A stretch of DNA of 64,000 nt from assembly GCF_020379485.1 (NCBI RefSeq), contig NC_063452.1, positions 60,409,338 to 60,473,337 on the forward strand, given 5' to 3'. This DNA is from Brassica napus (taxonomy: Eukaryota > Streptophyta > Magnoliopsida > Brassicales > Brassicaceae). The translations under genes were made by a program, and so were the position numbers. The notes under the pieces were generated by a model, which was not told where the DNA came from, did no database searches, and worked only from the letters and a program-made list of their open reading frames with translations. Position 1 is the stretch's first letter. Every line of letters starts with the position of its first letter. Of the stretch, positions 42,385-55,565 are shown one piece after another.

Positions 42385-44290
42385 TTATTTTTTAATACTC
42401 AAAAGATAGTTGTCGATGTAGGCAAACTCTGGTAAGGTAGATGCTTTCCGAAATTCCATCCAACGCAATCTCTGAACATATCCTTTAAGTTCTGAGTAGT
42501 CCTCTCTGACTGACAATATGTCAATGGGTGATAAGCTGTACTCATATGATCTTTGTCTCAAGTGCCTTCTGAAAGGCTCTCTGAAATGTAGATGTGAACT
42601 TCGATTCCCAATCCGATACAATGTTGACATCCATGAAACTTCCCAAACTCAATAATGTAGGTCTGCTCCAATTGATTAGCTCTGATTGTCTTCTTAATTA
42701 CTTAGGAAATGGGCTGACTTGGTAAGTCTATCCATGACTACCCATGTGGCATCCTTTCCACATATGGTGATTTAAAATCCAATAACAATGTCCATAATCA
42801 CCATGCCTCATTTCCACTCCGGCAAAAGCAAGCTCAAAAATAACATGATAGATAACTGATCCTCTATCATAGTCATATAACATGTCTGGCACCGCGACGC
42901 AATGTAGTTACAAACATCTTCATACTACATCAATTATAGTTAACTCTTCATATCTTTGTACCCTTTGGTGTTCCCGATGGGTAGAGAAACACGAGTGATG
43001 ATATTTTTTGTATGATTCATTTTCTTAACAACTTATCGTCCAACACACAAACTCGGTTTCGGTACAAGTATATCCTGCTCAGAACTGTATGATATCCAAT
43101 ACTCCCAACCTCGATCTGTTCAACCAATCCATAATGCTAACTTGTGCTTGTGTATCCTCCATAGCAAAACTGTCTGCTCCAAAGTCCCAAGGACATCTTT
43201 CTCTCCAATGATAGTAATGGCACCCAACCTGAGACTAGCAAATCTCCCAGTAAACTCATGAACCTTCTTGGTTCCCGAGATACAGCTCATACGCCTACCC
43301 AAGGCATTTATCACCTGGTTGTCCTTACCAGATAGTATGCGATATCCAAACTATAGTCTGCTACAAACTCAATCCAACTGCACTGCCCAAGTGCAATTTT
43401 TAATCAGTGAAGATAAATATCATACTCTAATGATCCCATAGAATCTGGACTTCCTTCCCGTACAATTACGATCTCCAAAACTATAACGCAAATACCACTA
43501 CAGCCTCTCTGGCGTGAGGCATATAAATGACTTAATCCTCATACCTTAATTTAAATCCAATCCAGTATCTGACACATCACAGTAAGCCTCAGCCTCAGTA
43601 GAACCCAAAACTGGTGTCTTCATTAGTTGTGCTTCAATTCAGTGAAACTCCTCGAACAAAAATCTATCCAACCACACTTAACGTCTTTACACGTAGACCG
43701 CGTCTTTAACATTACTATACCGGTGAAACCCTTGATGAACTTCCAGTAGTACACTATTAACCCAAAAAGAACGGCAGATCTTTGTAGCGCTCTTAGGTTT
43801 CGACCTTCCCGAAACGGTATTAATCTTCTTTGGATCCATCAAAATTCTGCTTCCAAAACCATGTTACCCAAAAATACAACATTCCTCTGCCAGAAGCTAC
43901 ACTTCCTCAACTTAGCGAACAACTGATGCTCTCCAGGCTTATCCAACGCAATCCGCTAAATGCTCACAAATCTCCTTTCTATTCCAAAATAATCAGGATG
44001 TCGTTGGTGAATACAATCGCACACCTATCCAAATGTTCACGAAAACGTCATTCATATCTTCATGAATGCAACAGTGCCTTTGTCGACCCAAATGGTATCA
44101 CTACGAACTCGTAATATCCATAACAGAAATCTGCATTCCGTACATACTCCTCAGCTATAGCAATCTGATGGTATCTTGATGCCAAGACAAACTTCGAGAA
44201 CGATGAACCTCCATTAAGCTCTTCTAACAACTCGTCAATATGATGGTTACCATGTTCAAGTCTATGTAGTCGATACAAAATCTGAAACTC
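42385..44290 (-). pseudogene. Gypsy pol relics (RT, RNase H, integrase)
   Basis: Recognisable pieces on the minus strand: an RT segment with FVLASRYHQIAIAEE and YEFVVIPFGS (44278-44060), a stretch starting DPKKINTVSGRSKP that corresponds to the RT-RNase H connection (about 43840), a segment like the RNase H-integrase linker (43314-43120), and an integrase piece with VSDWESKFTSTFQ-like sequence and a later EFAYIDNY (about 42630-42400). Stops and frameshifts throughout. The pattern fits a Tekay/Del-type chromovirus, but no chromodomain was seen. Confidence 0.8.
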
Positions 44291-45440
44291 CCACCTTTCT
44301 TATTTACAACAACAATGATGCTCCCCATGGGGAAAAAATCGATCTGATAAATCCCTTATCAAAGAGTTCCTCCAATCGCTTTCTCAACTCAGTCATCCAT
44401 GCTGGTGATAGACGATAAGAAACTCGTGAAGCCAGTGCTGTTTGCTCCAAAATAAAATAAAATTGCAAGAGCGTCTCATGTGTCTTGTGGTGGCCTTTCC
44501 AAAGGTCACAAATATATCCTCATACTCTGTAATAACCGGAAGATCCTGCAGCCCATGTTGTCCATCATCCTTAACCATTGAAATGGTAGCCAAAAATCTC
44601 TATGTTCTTATATCCCATAACTCCTCAGCATGTAGAATGCATGCAATAAAAACTTCCATTTGCTTCAGCAATAGGAACTCTTGCCCTCAGGAAATCCAAC
44701 ACTACTTGATGACGTGACAGCCAATCCATCCCAAGGATGACATCGTAAAAACATAGCTCAATCCCTGACGAGTCTCCGAAAAAATCGGCCCTCCAAGCAT
44801 AATTGGTACACCGCGATGGACATAAACAGCTCCCAATGTCCTATATCAATTGTCCAAACCGACACATCTCTGAAACGATCAACACTGCCAAAATTGGTAA
44901 ACATACCAAAGTGTAACTCCAACACCCACACAACGCAAGCTGCTGCACCCCAATTCAAAAGCGATCTCCACGAGTTCACAAAACAAATATATCTCCAAAA
45001 TAGTCAATATACTCGTACACACAACAACACATGCCAACCAATGGCTCATACCACACACCACATAATCTCCAGTAGCAAAACTCGTGGAACGATTGCTTGA
45101 AGTGGGTTGGTGGCAGAAACGTCACATATCCACTCCTGGATAACCTCAAAATAATGACCGAAGAACTGATAACTCCTGAGAAAACTGACGAACTTGGACA
45201 TCACCCAACTGCTGAACATCTGGCGAGAACTCTGATAGTCGAAGGACGAATGACGATGATTTTACTCATCGTCATTGAAAGAGACAATTGAGTTAGTAAT
45301 TACTGGACATAATGGTGCTAAAAGAATTTCCAAATATATAAATAAATATATATATATTTTTTTTAAACAAAAAGAACGTTGAAAACCGATGAAAACCGAA
45401 TCCCCTGACCGCCATCCCGGGACGGAACCGGGATGGAACC

Positions 45441-45453
45441 CGCTCTGATACCA
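45441..45453 (-). other. Gypsy primer-binding site
   Basis: TGGTATCAGAGCG on the minus strand, three bases from the 5' LTR, complementary to Met-tRNA. Confidence 0.85.
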
Positions 45454-45456
45454 AAT

Positions 45457-47215
45457 TGTGACACCCGCCACTTTCGAAATATAATAAATTGATAAAAGCA
45501 GAAATAAAATAATAATACAACTCAAATAATAATAATCTTCATATCATAATATAAAAGTCAATACGGTACCAAAAGGCCTAAAAGCCCAACATCGATAACA
45601 TCCGAAATATAAAATACGACATAAACCGAAAGTCTGAAATAGGAATAACATAAACGATAAAAGTCCAGAGGCCTAAAGGCCCGATAAAGATAAAAGCGGT
45701 AAAAGCGATAGAAACCCAAAAGCCCAATAGCACCAGTCCGATAATCACTCCTGCTCGTCGGTCTCACCTAAAAGGGGGAAAGAAGGAGGGGTGAGCGACA
45801 GGGGAATCGCTCAATGAGGTATGGGATGCTACCCCGAAGTCCATGGACCCGGACATAGCACTCCGAATAAATATAATTTAATTCTAATGCATGTCAAACA
45901 CAGTACCTAAAGTACTCAAGCAACAAACAATGGTCCTAGCGAGGTGCACACTCGCCGCCCTCTAACAGGCCAAAAACACTACCGAAAAGGTGCTCGGTTC
46001 ATACACACACCGAAAAAGTGCTCGGTAACACACGCCCGTAGACGATTTATCGACACTTCTAGGCTACAGCTCAACCGGTCGACTAAAGTTGGCCATAACC
46101 TCATACAATCCGGCATACAGTAGTCCGTCTCTGTATCCGTCTCCAAACAAAAACAATCCTAGCTAAGAATTTACATTAAGTGAAACAATCAATGTTGAAT
46201 TCTCTAACCCCCTAGTTCCGGTTTATGCAAAGAATCTACAACTAAACAAGCAATGATAGACTCGATTTCACACAGACGGAACACATTAGAAATAAATTAT
46301 ATTTATTCGAGATCCTAAGCCGTGTACGAGAAATTCGGGATTAGACCCTCACCTTAGCAATAATAAGAAGTGGTATCTATGAACTCCAGCTGCTCAAATG
46401 GACTCCAAATCTGAAATCAGATCGAAATTTCGAGTCAGAACGCCTTTCGAACGATCAAAAACGGAACTGGTCAAGGTTTGCGGAAAAGTCAACCCGCTGG
46501 TCAAAGTCAACCCGGTCAATCTTTGACCAGAAATCGATTTGACTAAACCGACCGGTTTACCCTAACCGAACCGAAATCAATTTAAACCGGTCAAACCAGT
46601 CAATCCACCGGTTTACCGAGTCAACCGAGTTGACTCGCTGAGTTGACTCGGACGAATTGACCGAGTCACCGGTTTCGGTCACCGGCGGCGACGGCGGAGC
46701 TTACCGGCGGCGAAGGCGGCGGCGACGATTTCCGGCGGCGGCGCGTGCACCTCACGCGCGCGCAGAGGCGAAACTTCCGGAGGCGCGTGCGGGCTCATCC
46801 GGGCTCCGATTGCGGCGCGGTCGGCGGCTACGGCTTCGTCTCGTCGAGAGGAACACGATGATGGCCTTGGATGCACGAGATTCGCAATGGTTAGGAAGTT
46901 ATGGGCGATTTACTAAACGGAAACGAAACTGAACTTAAGGCATGCGGTTTCCGGCGGTTACCTAGGGTGTTGATCGGTGCTGGCAAGCTGAACGTGATCA
47001 CGGCGCACGGTTGCTCCGGCGACGAGCTCAGGTGAGCTTTCTCCCTTCCTCTTCTTCCTCTCTCTCTCTTTTCTTTCTCTCTCTCTTTCTTTCTTTCTAA
47101 GTTTGTGAATTATAGAAGATGGAAATGGTGGGAAAGAGGGTGGAGATAGTGGAAAAGAAGGTGAAGATGGTGGGGTTGGGGAAAGAAGTGGAGATGGTGG
47201 GATTGGGTCATTACA
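45457..47215 (-). repeat. Gypsy 5' LTR (complete)
   Basis: About 1.76 kb, with TG...CA ends on both readings (TGTGACACC at 45457, TTACA at 47215). Confidence 0.85.
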
Positions 47216-48485
47216 ATTACCATATATAGACTTCTAAAACAATAAATACAATGAGTTTTATACGTGAAGGTTGTTTCGAAACGTGCATATGCATATGTAT
47301 AAATGCTATGATGATAACTATCTGAAGAAAATTTCATATAGGCGAGAGATCTTTTTATAAGTTAAATAATACTTCACTCATCGCAACAAATCCCCAAAAA
47401 ATATTTTCGTGAAGCTAAACAAGAAGAATATATGTTTATTTAGTTAATCCATGTTGACCAAACAATTTTTTTTATTTTTATTTTTTGTAAACAACCAAAC
47501 AAAATTATTTATTGGTTAATCTCTTGATTTACGCCAAAAGCGACGATACGTTTGTTAATACACCTTTCTCGACATTATCAATACCAGTAATGAAATAATC
47601 TAATCTGTTTTCACTTCTTTTTTCCTCTTACGAATAATGTAAAAAATTCCATTAATTTCACCACCAAACAAAAAAATAGAAATTTTTTGTATCAATATCA
47701 TTCCGTCCACCGTACGTAACGCTACTTAACGACAACGGTGTCGTTTTCGTTCGTCCTACAGAGGGGGACGTTAGTTTGCATATCAACCGTTCATCTTTAA
47801 GCTTCCACAGAACCTAACCCGAAACCAACGGCCCAGATCTCTCTGACTAAGCCATTTATTTCTCTTCCATTCTCCATAGGTAAGGGTTCGATACGTGTTA
47901 TTGTTTGTATATTAGCTCTGATTGAAAGGGCAGAGTTTCTTTAATTGTTGTTATATGTGCTCTGTATCTATTATACGTCTCTCTGTTTTTTGGTCTCCGG
48001 GGAACAAAAGGGGCGTTTTGTTTATTGGAAAGTCCGTGTAATTCGATTGAACGTGCAGCACCTTTTTTTTTCTCTCTCTTTCCACGATCATATAATCAGC
48101 TTTGTGGTCTGATGTTTATGATTCATCAAGTTGGTGTTTTGCTCTGGATGATCTATACATCCACTTCTATGTTCTTCCCGCAAGCTTTGTTTATTTGTTT
48201 GTGTTCCTTTGTTTAGCTTGCTTTAGGTTTGGTGGAAGATCATCCTTAAATCTTTTGATGACTTGTTGAATCTGTGTTTATGTTATTTTATATTGAATTC
48301 TCTTGGTTGGGGACCATTAGTAATCCCCTCTCTTTTTTGCTGGTCTGATGTTTATTATTCATAAAGTTTGTTTGGTGTAACTGTTTGTTTGGTGTAACTG
48401 AATATTCTATTTGAGCTTCAGGCAGGATACAACTTTTGATCAGATATCTCATAAGGTATTGTTTTTGTCTGCAGGGAAAGGATGG
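47216..48485 (+). promoter_or_regulatory. Upstream region and 5' leader of the RING gene
   Basis: 47216-47760 is AT-rich flank. From about 47770 the sequence looks like a transcribed leader: a likely non-coding first exon ends CTCCATAG at about 47880 before GTAAGG, and a leader intron runs to the TTTTGTCTGCAG acceptor at 48465-48476, nine bases before the ATG. A 5'-UTR intron is inferred, not proven. Confidence 0.55.
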
Positions 48486-50410
48486 ATGGATGTGCTTACC
48501 CCGATGGTTCTGCCTCGAAAAGCAACCGGTCCTGTACTGCGTGAGAATATGAAGAAGAAAGATGAAAAGAATGTCCCTTTCTGCAGCCAAATTGCCTGTA
48601 GTGCAAAGGTAACCTCCACCAAGGGAAGCAGGATTGGCCCTACGGTTGACAATACAAAAGTTGGCAGGCCTGGAAAGGCAATTGTTGGGAGTTCATCTCG
48701 AACTCCGGGTGGATTTGGATACTTAAGAAAGCCAGCCATAGGTACTACTGGCAGGAGACAGCCCTCATCTAATGTGGACAGAGATTCTTCAGAGACGAGC
48801 AGTATTCATGATGATCCAGCGGCGGTTAAGCCCATCCTTCCTCGCCTAAAGACTAAGAGAAGCGCAATCAGTGTTCAGTCTCAAAACACCGTCTCTAGAG
48901 AAGTCGTAGGAATTAGCTCAAGTAGAGGAACCACCAGAAGTAGTCATCAGAAACCTGACTTGCGCACTCTAGATACTCTAATGCCTCCCTCTGTCTCTTC
49001 TTCTTCTGGTGGCGACCACACTCTAAGAGGTGGTCTGAGCAGGAATGGATTGAGAAACTTGAGGTGCAACTCTGTCTCTGATGTACTTCCAACTAAATCA
49101 AGCTCTGGAACAAAAGTCAGTGTGACTAAAAAGAAAAACTCTGATGGAGAGAGCAGCTCCTCTAGCCAAGGCAGTAAGAGTAGCGTGTCGGTGATGAAGG
49201 GAAGGAATCAAAGCTCTTCTCATGGAAACGGCGTCACAGTTTCTGATAACAGAAGGAATCGTATGGTACCAACTATCAGGGATAATAGTGTTGTTTCAAG
49301 TAGTGGTAGGAGATCAGGGCGACTTGGAGTTGTTGCATCCCCTGCTACTTCTCGACAAACGCCTCAACCTGCAACACCAATCAATCCCAATCATTCTCTT
49401 TCTGTTACTCCATCAAATAGTCACAGTAGTACTGGCCGGTTAAGTAGCATGATTCCTGGTAGCCCCTCAGAAGCTCACCCTTCAAGCTCTTTGGTGGACC
49501 GGGATGGTTTAAGTCGCTACAACATGAATGGAATTGCAGAGGTAGTTTCCGTCATCTTGTCGTCTGATTTCATTAGAAGCTTTGACAGGTTCGTGAGTGT
49601 GGTGATAACACTAATTTTGAAAATGTGTCAGGTATTGTTGGCCCTGGAAAGAATTGAACATGATCATGAGCTTACATACGAGGTAATTAGCAGCTTGGTC
49701 TTACATGTTTTGTCCGGGTATAGATTTGTTTCTCACGTTTCTACTACCTGTTCTGCTCTTTCCCCACAGCAACTGGCTTCTTTAGAGACAAATCTCTTCT
49801 CAAGTGGTATGATCAGATTCCACGATCAGCATAGCGATATGAGGATTGACATTGATAACATGTCATATGAGGTCAGTCTTGCATGTTTGTTTTACATCAT
49901 GCTCCCTTGGGATATTATTCACCATTTTAGTTTAACAATCAAAAGTCTACTAAAGCTTAAATCATATGAACACAAATTTTTTTACAGGAACTACTAGCTT
50001 TGGGGGATGAAATAGGTACAGTGAGCACAGCTCTAAGCGAAGAAGCACTCTCGAGAAGCCTCAAGAAAAGCATTTATCAAGAGACAGATGAAACCGGTGC
50101 CATTTCGCTGGATAAGGATGATGATATCAAGTGCAGTATTTGCCAGGTCTCCTCTTTTTTCTCTACTTTGTACGCACAAACTATAAATTAATCCACTGGT
50201 TTGTCTAGTATCTGAGTAGGAAGAGGTTTAGTGAAACGAAGAAGAGGTTAATTTTATCTAAATATACTTATGCAGGAAGAGTATGTTGATGGAGATGAAG
50301 TAGGGACTATGCCATGTGAACATATGTACCATGTGAGCTGTGTACAACAATGGCTACGGATGAAGAACTGGTGCCCTATCTGCAAAACCTCCGCTGAGGA
50401 AAAGTCGTAG
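48486..50410 (+). CDS. RING-H2 E3 ubiquitin ligase, JUL1-like (5 coding exons, 500 aa)
   Basis: Exons: 48486-49541, 49632-49682, 49770-49871, 49988-50146, 50276-50410. Every exon is a whole number of codons. The first ~350 residues are low-complexity, Ser/Arg-rich and probably disordered (LPRKATGPVLRE at the start, many SSS runs). The C-terminal half has ALERIEHDHELTYEQLASLETNL and ends in a complete C3H2C3 RING: CSIC ... C ... CEHMYH ... C ... CPIC. RING-H2 domains recruit an E2 enzyme to ubiquitinate substrates. It resembles JUL1 (At5g10650, recalled), an Arabidopsis ligase acting on the jasmonate repressor JAV1, and synteny agrees. The start is the ATG giving MDVLTPMV, just after the leader intron; an in-frame ATG at 48411 would need that intron to be retained. 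Confidence 0.88.
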
Positions 50411-51125
50411 TGATGATGCCACACCAAACTTTAGCTTTTGGGATATGATTCCAAGATGATGCAGAGATACATCGCTTCTTCTTCTTATTCTTCTTTTGCA
50501 CCAAGTGCTTGTCTCTACATCATCTTTGCTCTCTATCTCTCTTCTCTTCTGTACATAAAACCTTTTTTTTTTGGCCGGATAGGGGTACAAATGGGCATAT
50601 AGATCAGGTGACCATCTCTTTCCCCACTTGTATCAAAGCTCAACTTTTGATTTGAACCTGAAACATTTTGTAGTTTATACTCGTCTTTTTTATTTTCTTC
50701 TGAAGCGGATAAATAAACCTGCACATTGAAATTTAACTGAATAATTTTCGCAATTAGGATATTTCATATTTCCTATTGCAGACAAATAATCAATTTATAA
50801 TTTATTGATCCAACCCCTTATTCACCATTAACATGAATGATTATTACAAGTTCTGAGTCTGAGGTGTACAACTTCTTCGCTGCTATGTTTTTCCATATTG
50901 ATCCTAAAGTACTCGTATTATTCTTTGGTAACATTGGCTGCGTTTGAGTTTCTTGGGGGTACACTTATTCGGGTATTTTTCGTTCTCTGGTTTCACAAGC
51001 AGCTAAGAGGTTCAAAATCACCATCCCTCACTAAGTAACTAAATTGATTAAATGATGATGATCTGCCACGGTTTTGATCGAAATCAGACACGTATTTTTT
51101 CTCCTCATTAAGTCAGACTTATGTC
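50411..51125. other. 3' flank of the RING gene
   Basis: The first ~300 bp are presumed 3' UTR (TC-rich). The rest is AT-rich with no gene. It lies just outside the stretch matched in copy A, whose corresponding DNA was replaced by the Helitron left of 1951. Confidence 0.5.
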
Positions 51126-51769
51126 TTCTTATGCCTGCATGATTTTTTCTTAATATGCAACGTAATTTATTTATTTTTGTTAACAGGGTTTAGTAAATGT
51201 TTATGTTTCTGTACTTTTTATATACCTAAAATGATGAAATAATACTACTCCTATATGAAGAAGAAAAAAAAAATCAAAAAGTATTATAGTAACACAACTT
51301 CAGTTGCATACAAAACGAAAATGAACTTTTCTTCAACAGCGATGAGAATCGGATATATATTATAGTAACACAACTTACATCGATTGCACCACAATTTCGA
51401 AGCTACAAAGCAAACTAATCAACGACGGCTACAAGTAATGTGCCACCTTTTAACAACACTACTCTTAAACGTCCACACAAAGCCTCGCCTAGATGAAGAC
51501 AGAACCATATACAAATGCATTATGCAACAAACTTGGACAAATAAGTAAATCCATTCACAATAATTTAGCACATATTAACAGATAAAAACACAAACTAAGT
51601 GATGATATTCCAATACCCATCGCTTTGCTTCTGGAAGCTCACACATCTTCTCTTTTGACCCGTACGTTATTTGACATGATTATACTTCATATTCGTATGT
51701 CTGGAACCTCTCGGTTGGAACAAAACAAACGCAAACTAAACCGACTGGTCGAGAATTAATACGTGGATT

Positions 51770-52099
51770 TCAGTGGAACTCACGGACGTGGAAGGTATTA
51801 GGGTTCTTGATGACGATGTCGTACATGTAAACGGAGTTGAACTTGGAGAAGTCTCTTGGTAAGGAGATGAGGTCGATGGAGGAACGTTTGTGGTACTGGA
51901 TGAGATCAGAGTCTCCACTAAAGTATCTCTCCCACCCGAGACTCATTAGGATCTGTTCCAGTGACGAGTAAGAAGAGACTACTTCACCGGTCGGCAAGTA
52001 AACCAACACATTCCTCCGGCCATGCGTCACTCCACCGGACTGGTTTGGGTTTTCTACAAGACGTATCACTCCGTTTTTGAAAACCCAAACGCCTGACAT
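51770..52099 (-). CDS. FPF1-like protein, copy B
   Basis: 109 residues, single exon, with the full FPF1 signature ([43 protein letters not shown]). It keeps the family-typical Ser in HKRSSID and lacks the extra HV found in copy A, so it is the more canonical copy. It ends HVREFH instead of the usual HVRDF. A GA-rich leader and a TATA box at 52203-52214 precede it at the same spacing as in copy A. Confidence 0.94.
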   Translation of the reverse strand: MSGVWVFKNGVIRLVENPNQSGGVTHGRRNVLVYLPTGEVVSSYSSLEQILMSLGWERYFSGDSDLIQYHKRSSIDLISLPRDFSKFNSVYMYDIVIKNPNTFHVREFH

Positions 52100-52202
52100 G
52101 GTCTCACAATAAGAATTCTAGCTTTTGTAATGTGTAGAGAGAGAGAGAGAGAAGAGCGATTTCGTTGGTGTTTAGTTATGAGATAGATTGTGTGCAGGGG
52201 TT

Positions 52203-52214
52203 CTATATTTATAG
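52203..52214 (-). promoter_or_regulatory. TATA box of FPF1-like copy B
   Basis: CTATAAATATAG on the minus strand, about 104 bp before the ATG, as in copy A. Confidence 0.7.
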
Positions 52215-54863
52215 TCATACATGCATGAGGAGACAATTAATTTGTTTTAAAAAACTAAAGATTCTAAGTTTTCCATTTAGACATTCTTTTTTTGTTGATA
52301 CATTCCTTTGGTTTGTTATAAATTAATTTTTCAACGCGCCTATTATTTAAGCTTGCAAATGGTGCATATGTGTTCTAGACTAAATTTTTAAAAATGTTAA
52401 TCTGATTTTTTTTCTAACAAATTTAAATTACTTTTTATTAATTAAATTTGTACTATGTTTAAAATGTAATGTGAGTTTACAAGACATGAATATCATTTGA
52501 TGGAAAGAGATATATTAGATAAATCAATTTTTAAAGAGAAGATCAAATAATTGGAAGATCAAAAAGAATAAGATTATTAATCAAAAAGCACAATCACTAT
52601 TTTAGACAAGACACATCCTTGCTAAAATATTAGAGAAACCATTTATAAAGTAAAACTTGTTTATTGGGTTTATATTCTCGATGGTGACCTAATTTAGAAA
52701 AAAAAAAACAATTAATCGAGGATTGGGGAGAACCTTTAAAGGCGACACACTTGGTTGTATAGTTAAAAGTAGAGGGTAGGGTAAAGTCCGTCTCTGTAGT
52801 ATGGAGAATCTAGATCTTCTGGGACACACACGTATACCATTACCTCAATTCTTCTCCTTCTATAACTTTAAATAAAATGTTATAATACTCGATGTGAATT
52901 TTCTTATATATTTATTTCCATATATGCCTTTACTGTATTGCCAATTTTTTGTTGTCTCATTGGAATGAATACTAGAAGATACGTCAGCTGGTGATAGTTT
53001 AAGAGGTATTTCTCACGCAAATGACTGATGTGGATCCGACATCTCAGTGTATGCATACCAAACCTATCTTTAACGTTAAATTTTAACAGTTTAGATTCAC
53101 GTATATATAGTCAGCTTTTTAAGTAACGAATCAGCATACGAAAGACATGGAAAGGAGCCCTAATGGTGGGGCTAGTTCGTTTCTGAATAGCATATATGTG
53201 AGTGAGAATCACGTTTTAATTGTCCGTGAGACATGTCGACGCAGTATTTTTTCGACATCATCATAATTATACTATTTATCCGAGGACATGTCGACGCAGT
53301 ATTTTTCACCAAATATATATAACTCTAGCAGCCAATTTTTGATTTCCAAAGTGCATGTCACTTACCGAATCATGTATTTAATTTTTTTTAAGACATCGTT
53401 TTCATATATGAAATTCGTATTCTTATTGCATAAGTAGTAAAACGGAATATGTACTCTTGCTAACGTCTCGTTCAAGGGAACGAGTGTTTTATTTCGATAA
53501 GAATGGGACGGACAACAAGTTCGAACAAACTTGTGTACATTCGTATTGGCATTTACTGAATTATTACATACCGATACAAACTGTATAGACTAGTTTGGCC
53601 AGTAATCAGTTAATTTAGGGTTTAGAAATCCTTCATACCGCTCTTCAAGCATGGGGTTATAACCATTTCACGTTTACTGAGTTTTATCAATTCTCATTTT
53701 TATTGATGTAACAAGGTAATCATTTTAACTTTTAGTAATTTTTTATCGTTTATGCATGCACCCTCGATGAGAAAAATAAAGATGCATGCAAACTTTTTAC
53801 TGTGTTTACTACGCAGTCTATTATAAAGAACTCTAACTATATGAACATTCTAGAAGTATAAGACAAAGCACGATTTTAATCGCAAGTCTTATAGTTTTGA
53901 TTTTATTACAAAAGTATAATTTTCTATTTAGAAAAATTACATACTAAGATGAAAGACTTTCATCATTACTCGTGAACAATCATCAATCTGGCCGATTTTG
54001 CATAATCACATTGCGTAAATCTCCAATGAAAAATATTTTTCAACAGCAACAAAACTATTTTATGTGCACGACAAATAAATTCACAAAGACAATGGCATAT
54101 CATATATAAGGAGATACTATCGTGCTCAATTTTTCATAGCTTTAATCCTATTTCTTTCTCTTTAATCCTAAATTTAGATATGAATAGATCCGACGTTTGA
54201 TTTAATTAGAGGTACGCACATAGAAATTATTTCCGATGAAATTTTGTCCTAACTTGTAAATATTAGGACACTGCGAATTACAGCTTTATAATAATTCCTC
54301 CAAAAGATAAAGATAAAGATGCATGGGCGGGCAAATGAGTGTTGAGATGCCAAGAGTTGTTTAATACGGAATTAGAACTAATTACAGATGTGGAGATTGG
54401 GGAATATATACGAAAGAACGCGCATATTTATTTCTATGTGATATATAAAGTTTTAAAATATGTGTTGTATGGAAACAAGAATACTACTAAACTATAAATA
54501 ATTAATCTGGTGGGTAGGGATGCGTTATTGGGAATAATATATGCTAACAGTTAGAAAATCATAACGTTGTCTTTTCATGCCCACTTCAGACATGCATGTG
54601 TAGTAATGTACTGAGATATTTGGGAGATTTGACCTTTCAAGTTGTTTTTTTGCTAAAATATTTTTTTTATTTCAAAACATTTTTAGTTACTTTTGTGGTT
54701 TTGATTAGGATTCTTTACGGATTATTTATCAGATCAAAAGTTATACTAAATTTATTATTTAATCAATGACTTGAAACTTTTATCATCCTTTTTGATATCA
54801 GTATTTGTTTCAGTGATTCAATAACTAGTCTAAATTTGAAGTACTAACGACTTGAAAGTTTAT
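52215..54863. other. Non-coding DNA of copy B
   Basis: Matches copy A from 4577 to about 8600 except for A-side insertions. The LINE site is empty at about 52870-52905. 53650-54005 has no counterpart in A and was probably lost there. A short direct repeat, ACATGTCGACGCAGTATTTTT, occurs at 53231 and 53285. No gene recognised. Confidence 0.55.
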
Positions 54864-55096
54864 TATTCTCTCTGTTTCATTATAAGTGTCGTTTTAGGTT
54901 TTGGCACACGGATTAAAGAAACAATTAATTTTGTACATTTCTTATAAAAAAATACTATTACTTATACACCTAACCATATTTCAACCAATAGAAAAATAAA
55001 TTTTGCATAAATTTTGCATTGAAAATCGAAAACAACACTTATTTTGTAACGAAAAAAATTCTCTAAAACGACAATTAATATGAAACGGAGGGAGTA
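54864..55096. mobile_element. Stowaway-type MITE
   Basis: 233 bp with inverted ends of about 35 bp (left TATTCTCTCTGTTTCATTA...GTCGTTTTAG, right reading TACTCCCTCCGTTTCATA...GTCGTTTTAG on the other strand) and TA at both borders, the Stowaway (Tc1/mariner) pattern. No coding capacity. Confidence 0.85.
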
Positions 55097-55100
55097 TTAA

Positions 55101-55135
55101 CTAGTGTTATTACCCCATGCTTAGCACGGGTCAGA
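55101..55135 (-). mobile_element. Helitron 3' terminus, facing left
   Basis: On the minus strand: hairpin CCCGTGCTAAGCATGGG (one G-T pair in the stem), then GTAATAACA, then CTAG followed by T. This is the CTRR-with-hairpin end of a Helitron whose body extends to the right. Its 5' end (TC...) was not located. Confidence 0.7.
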
Positions 55136-55565
55136 TTCTACCTGCATTTAATTCTTAAAAAAAAACTATATGGTTTTTTATTTGTTGTTTTTATATTTTT
55201 TTCTTCCTTATATGTTTCTGTATTTTTTCAAGTTGCAAAAGCAAATAAAGTAATTTTATAAATATAAGCTATCGAAAGAACAAATTTGTAAATACCAATT
55301 TTGTAAATAATGTTGGGAGATGCTTTATTGTTACCTTTTTTGATGACAAAACTTTGATTTTTCATTTTTCATTTTTCTACTGAAAAGTTAAGTTTTTGAG
55401 CAGAGTATATCCCTTCATTTTAACCTCAGATGAACAATTAAGAGGTTATTGATCAACAGTAAAAGGAAATTGAATCTAAATCAAGAGTAATTATAAACTT
55501 GCATGCTTTTTTACCAGACCAAGAACTCAACAAAAAAAATGGATAGAGAAAGTGAAAGATAAACT

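Larger units (their letters stand above)
41072..47215 (-). mobile_element. Degenerate Ty3/Gypsy element, chromovirus-like, minus strand
   Basis: The right end is a full LTR (45457-47215), the left end a gap-truncated LTR (41072-41712). Both share the GC-rich block with TTACCGGCGGCGAAGGCGGC and the end GGGTCATTACA. Next to the right LTR on the minus strand is the primer site TGGTATCAGAGCG (45441-45453), and next to the left LTR the purine tract AAGTGGGGGATAA. The interior of 3.7 kb is short for an autonomous Gypsy element and full of stops and small indels. No target duplication can be checked because of the gap. Confidence 0.88.

Noticed and set aside
45097..45291. Gag gene of the minus-strand Gypsy element on the plus strand
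   Set aside because: Primer site and LTR order fix the element on the minus strand; the plus-strand stretch is incidental.
48025..48216. Upstream ORF in the RING gene leader as a separate gene
   Set aside because: It falls in the probable 5'-UTR intron and is low-complexity and T-rich.
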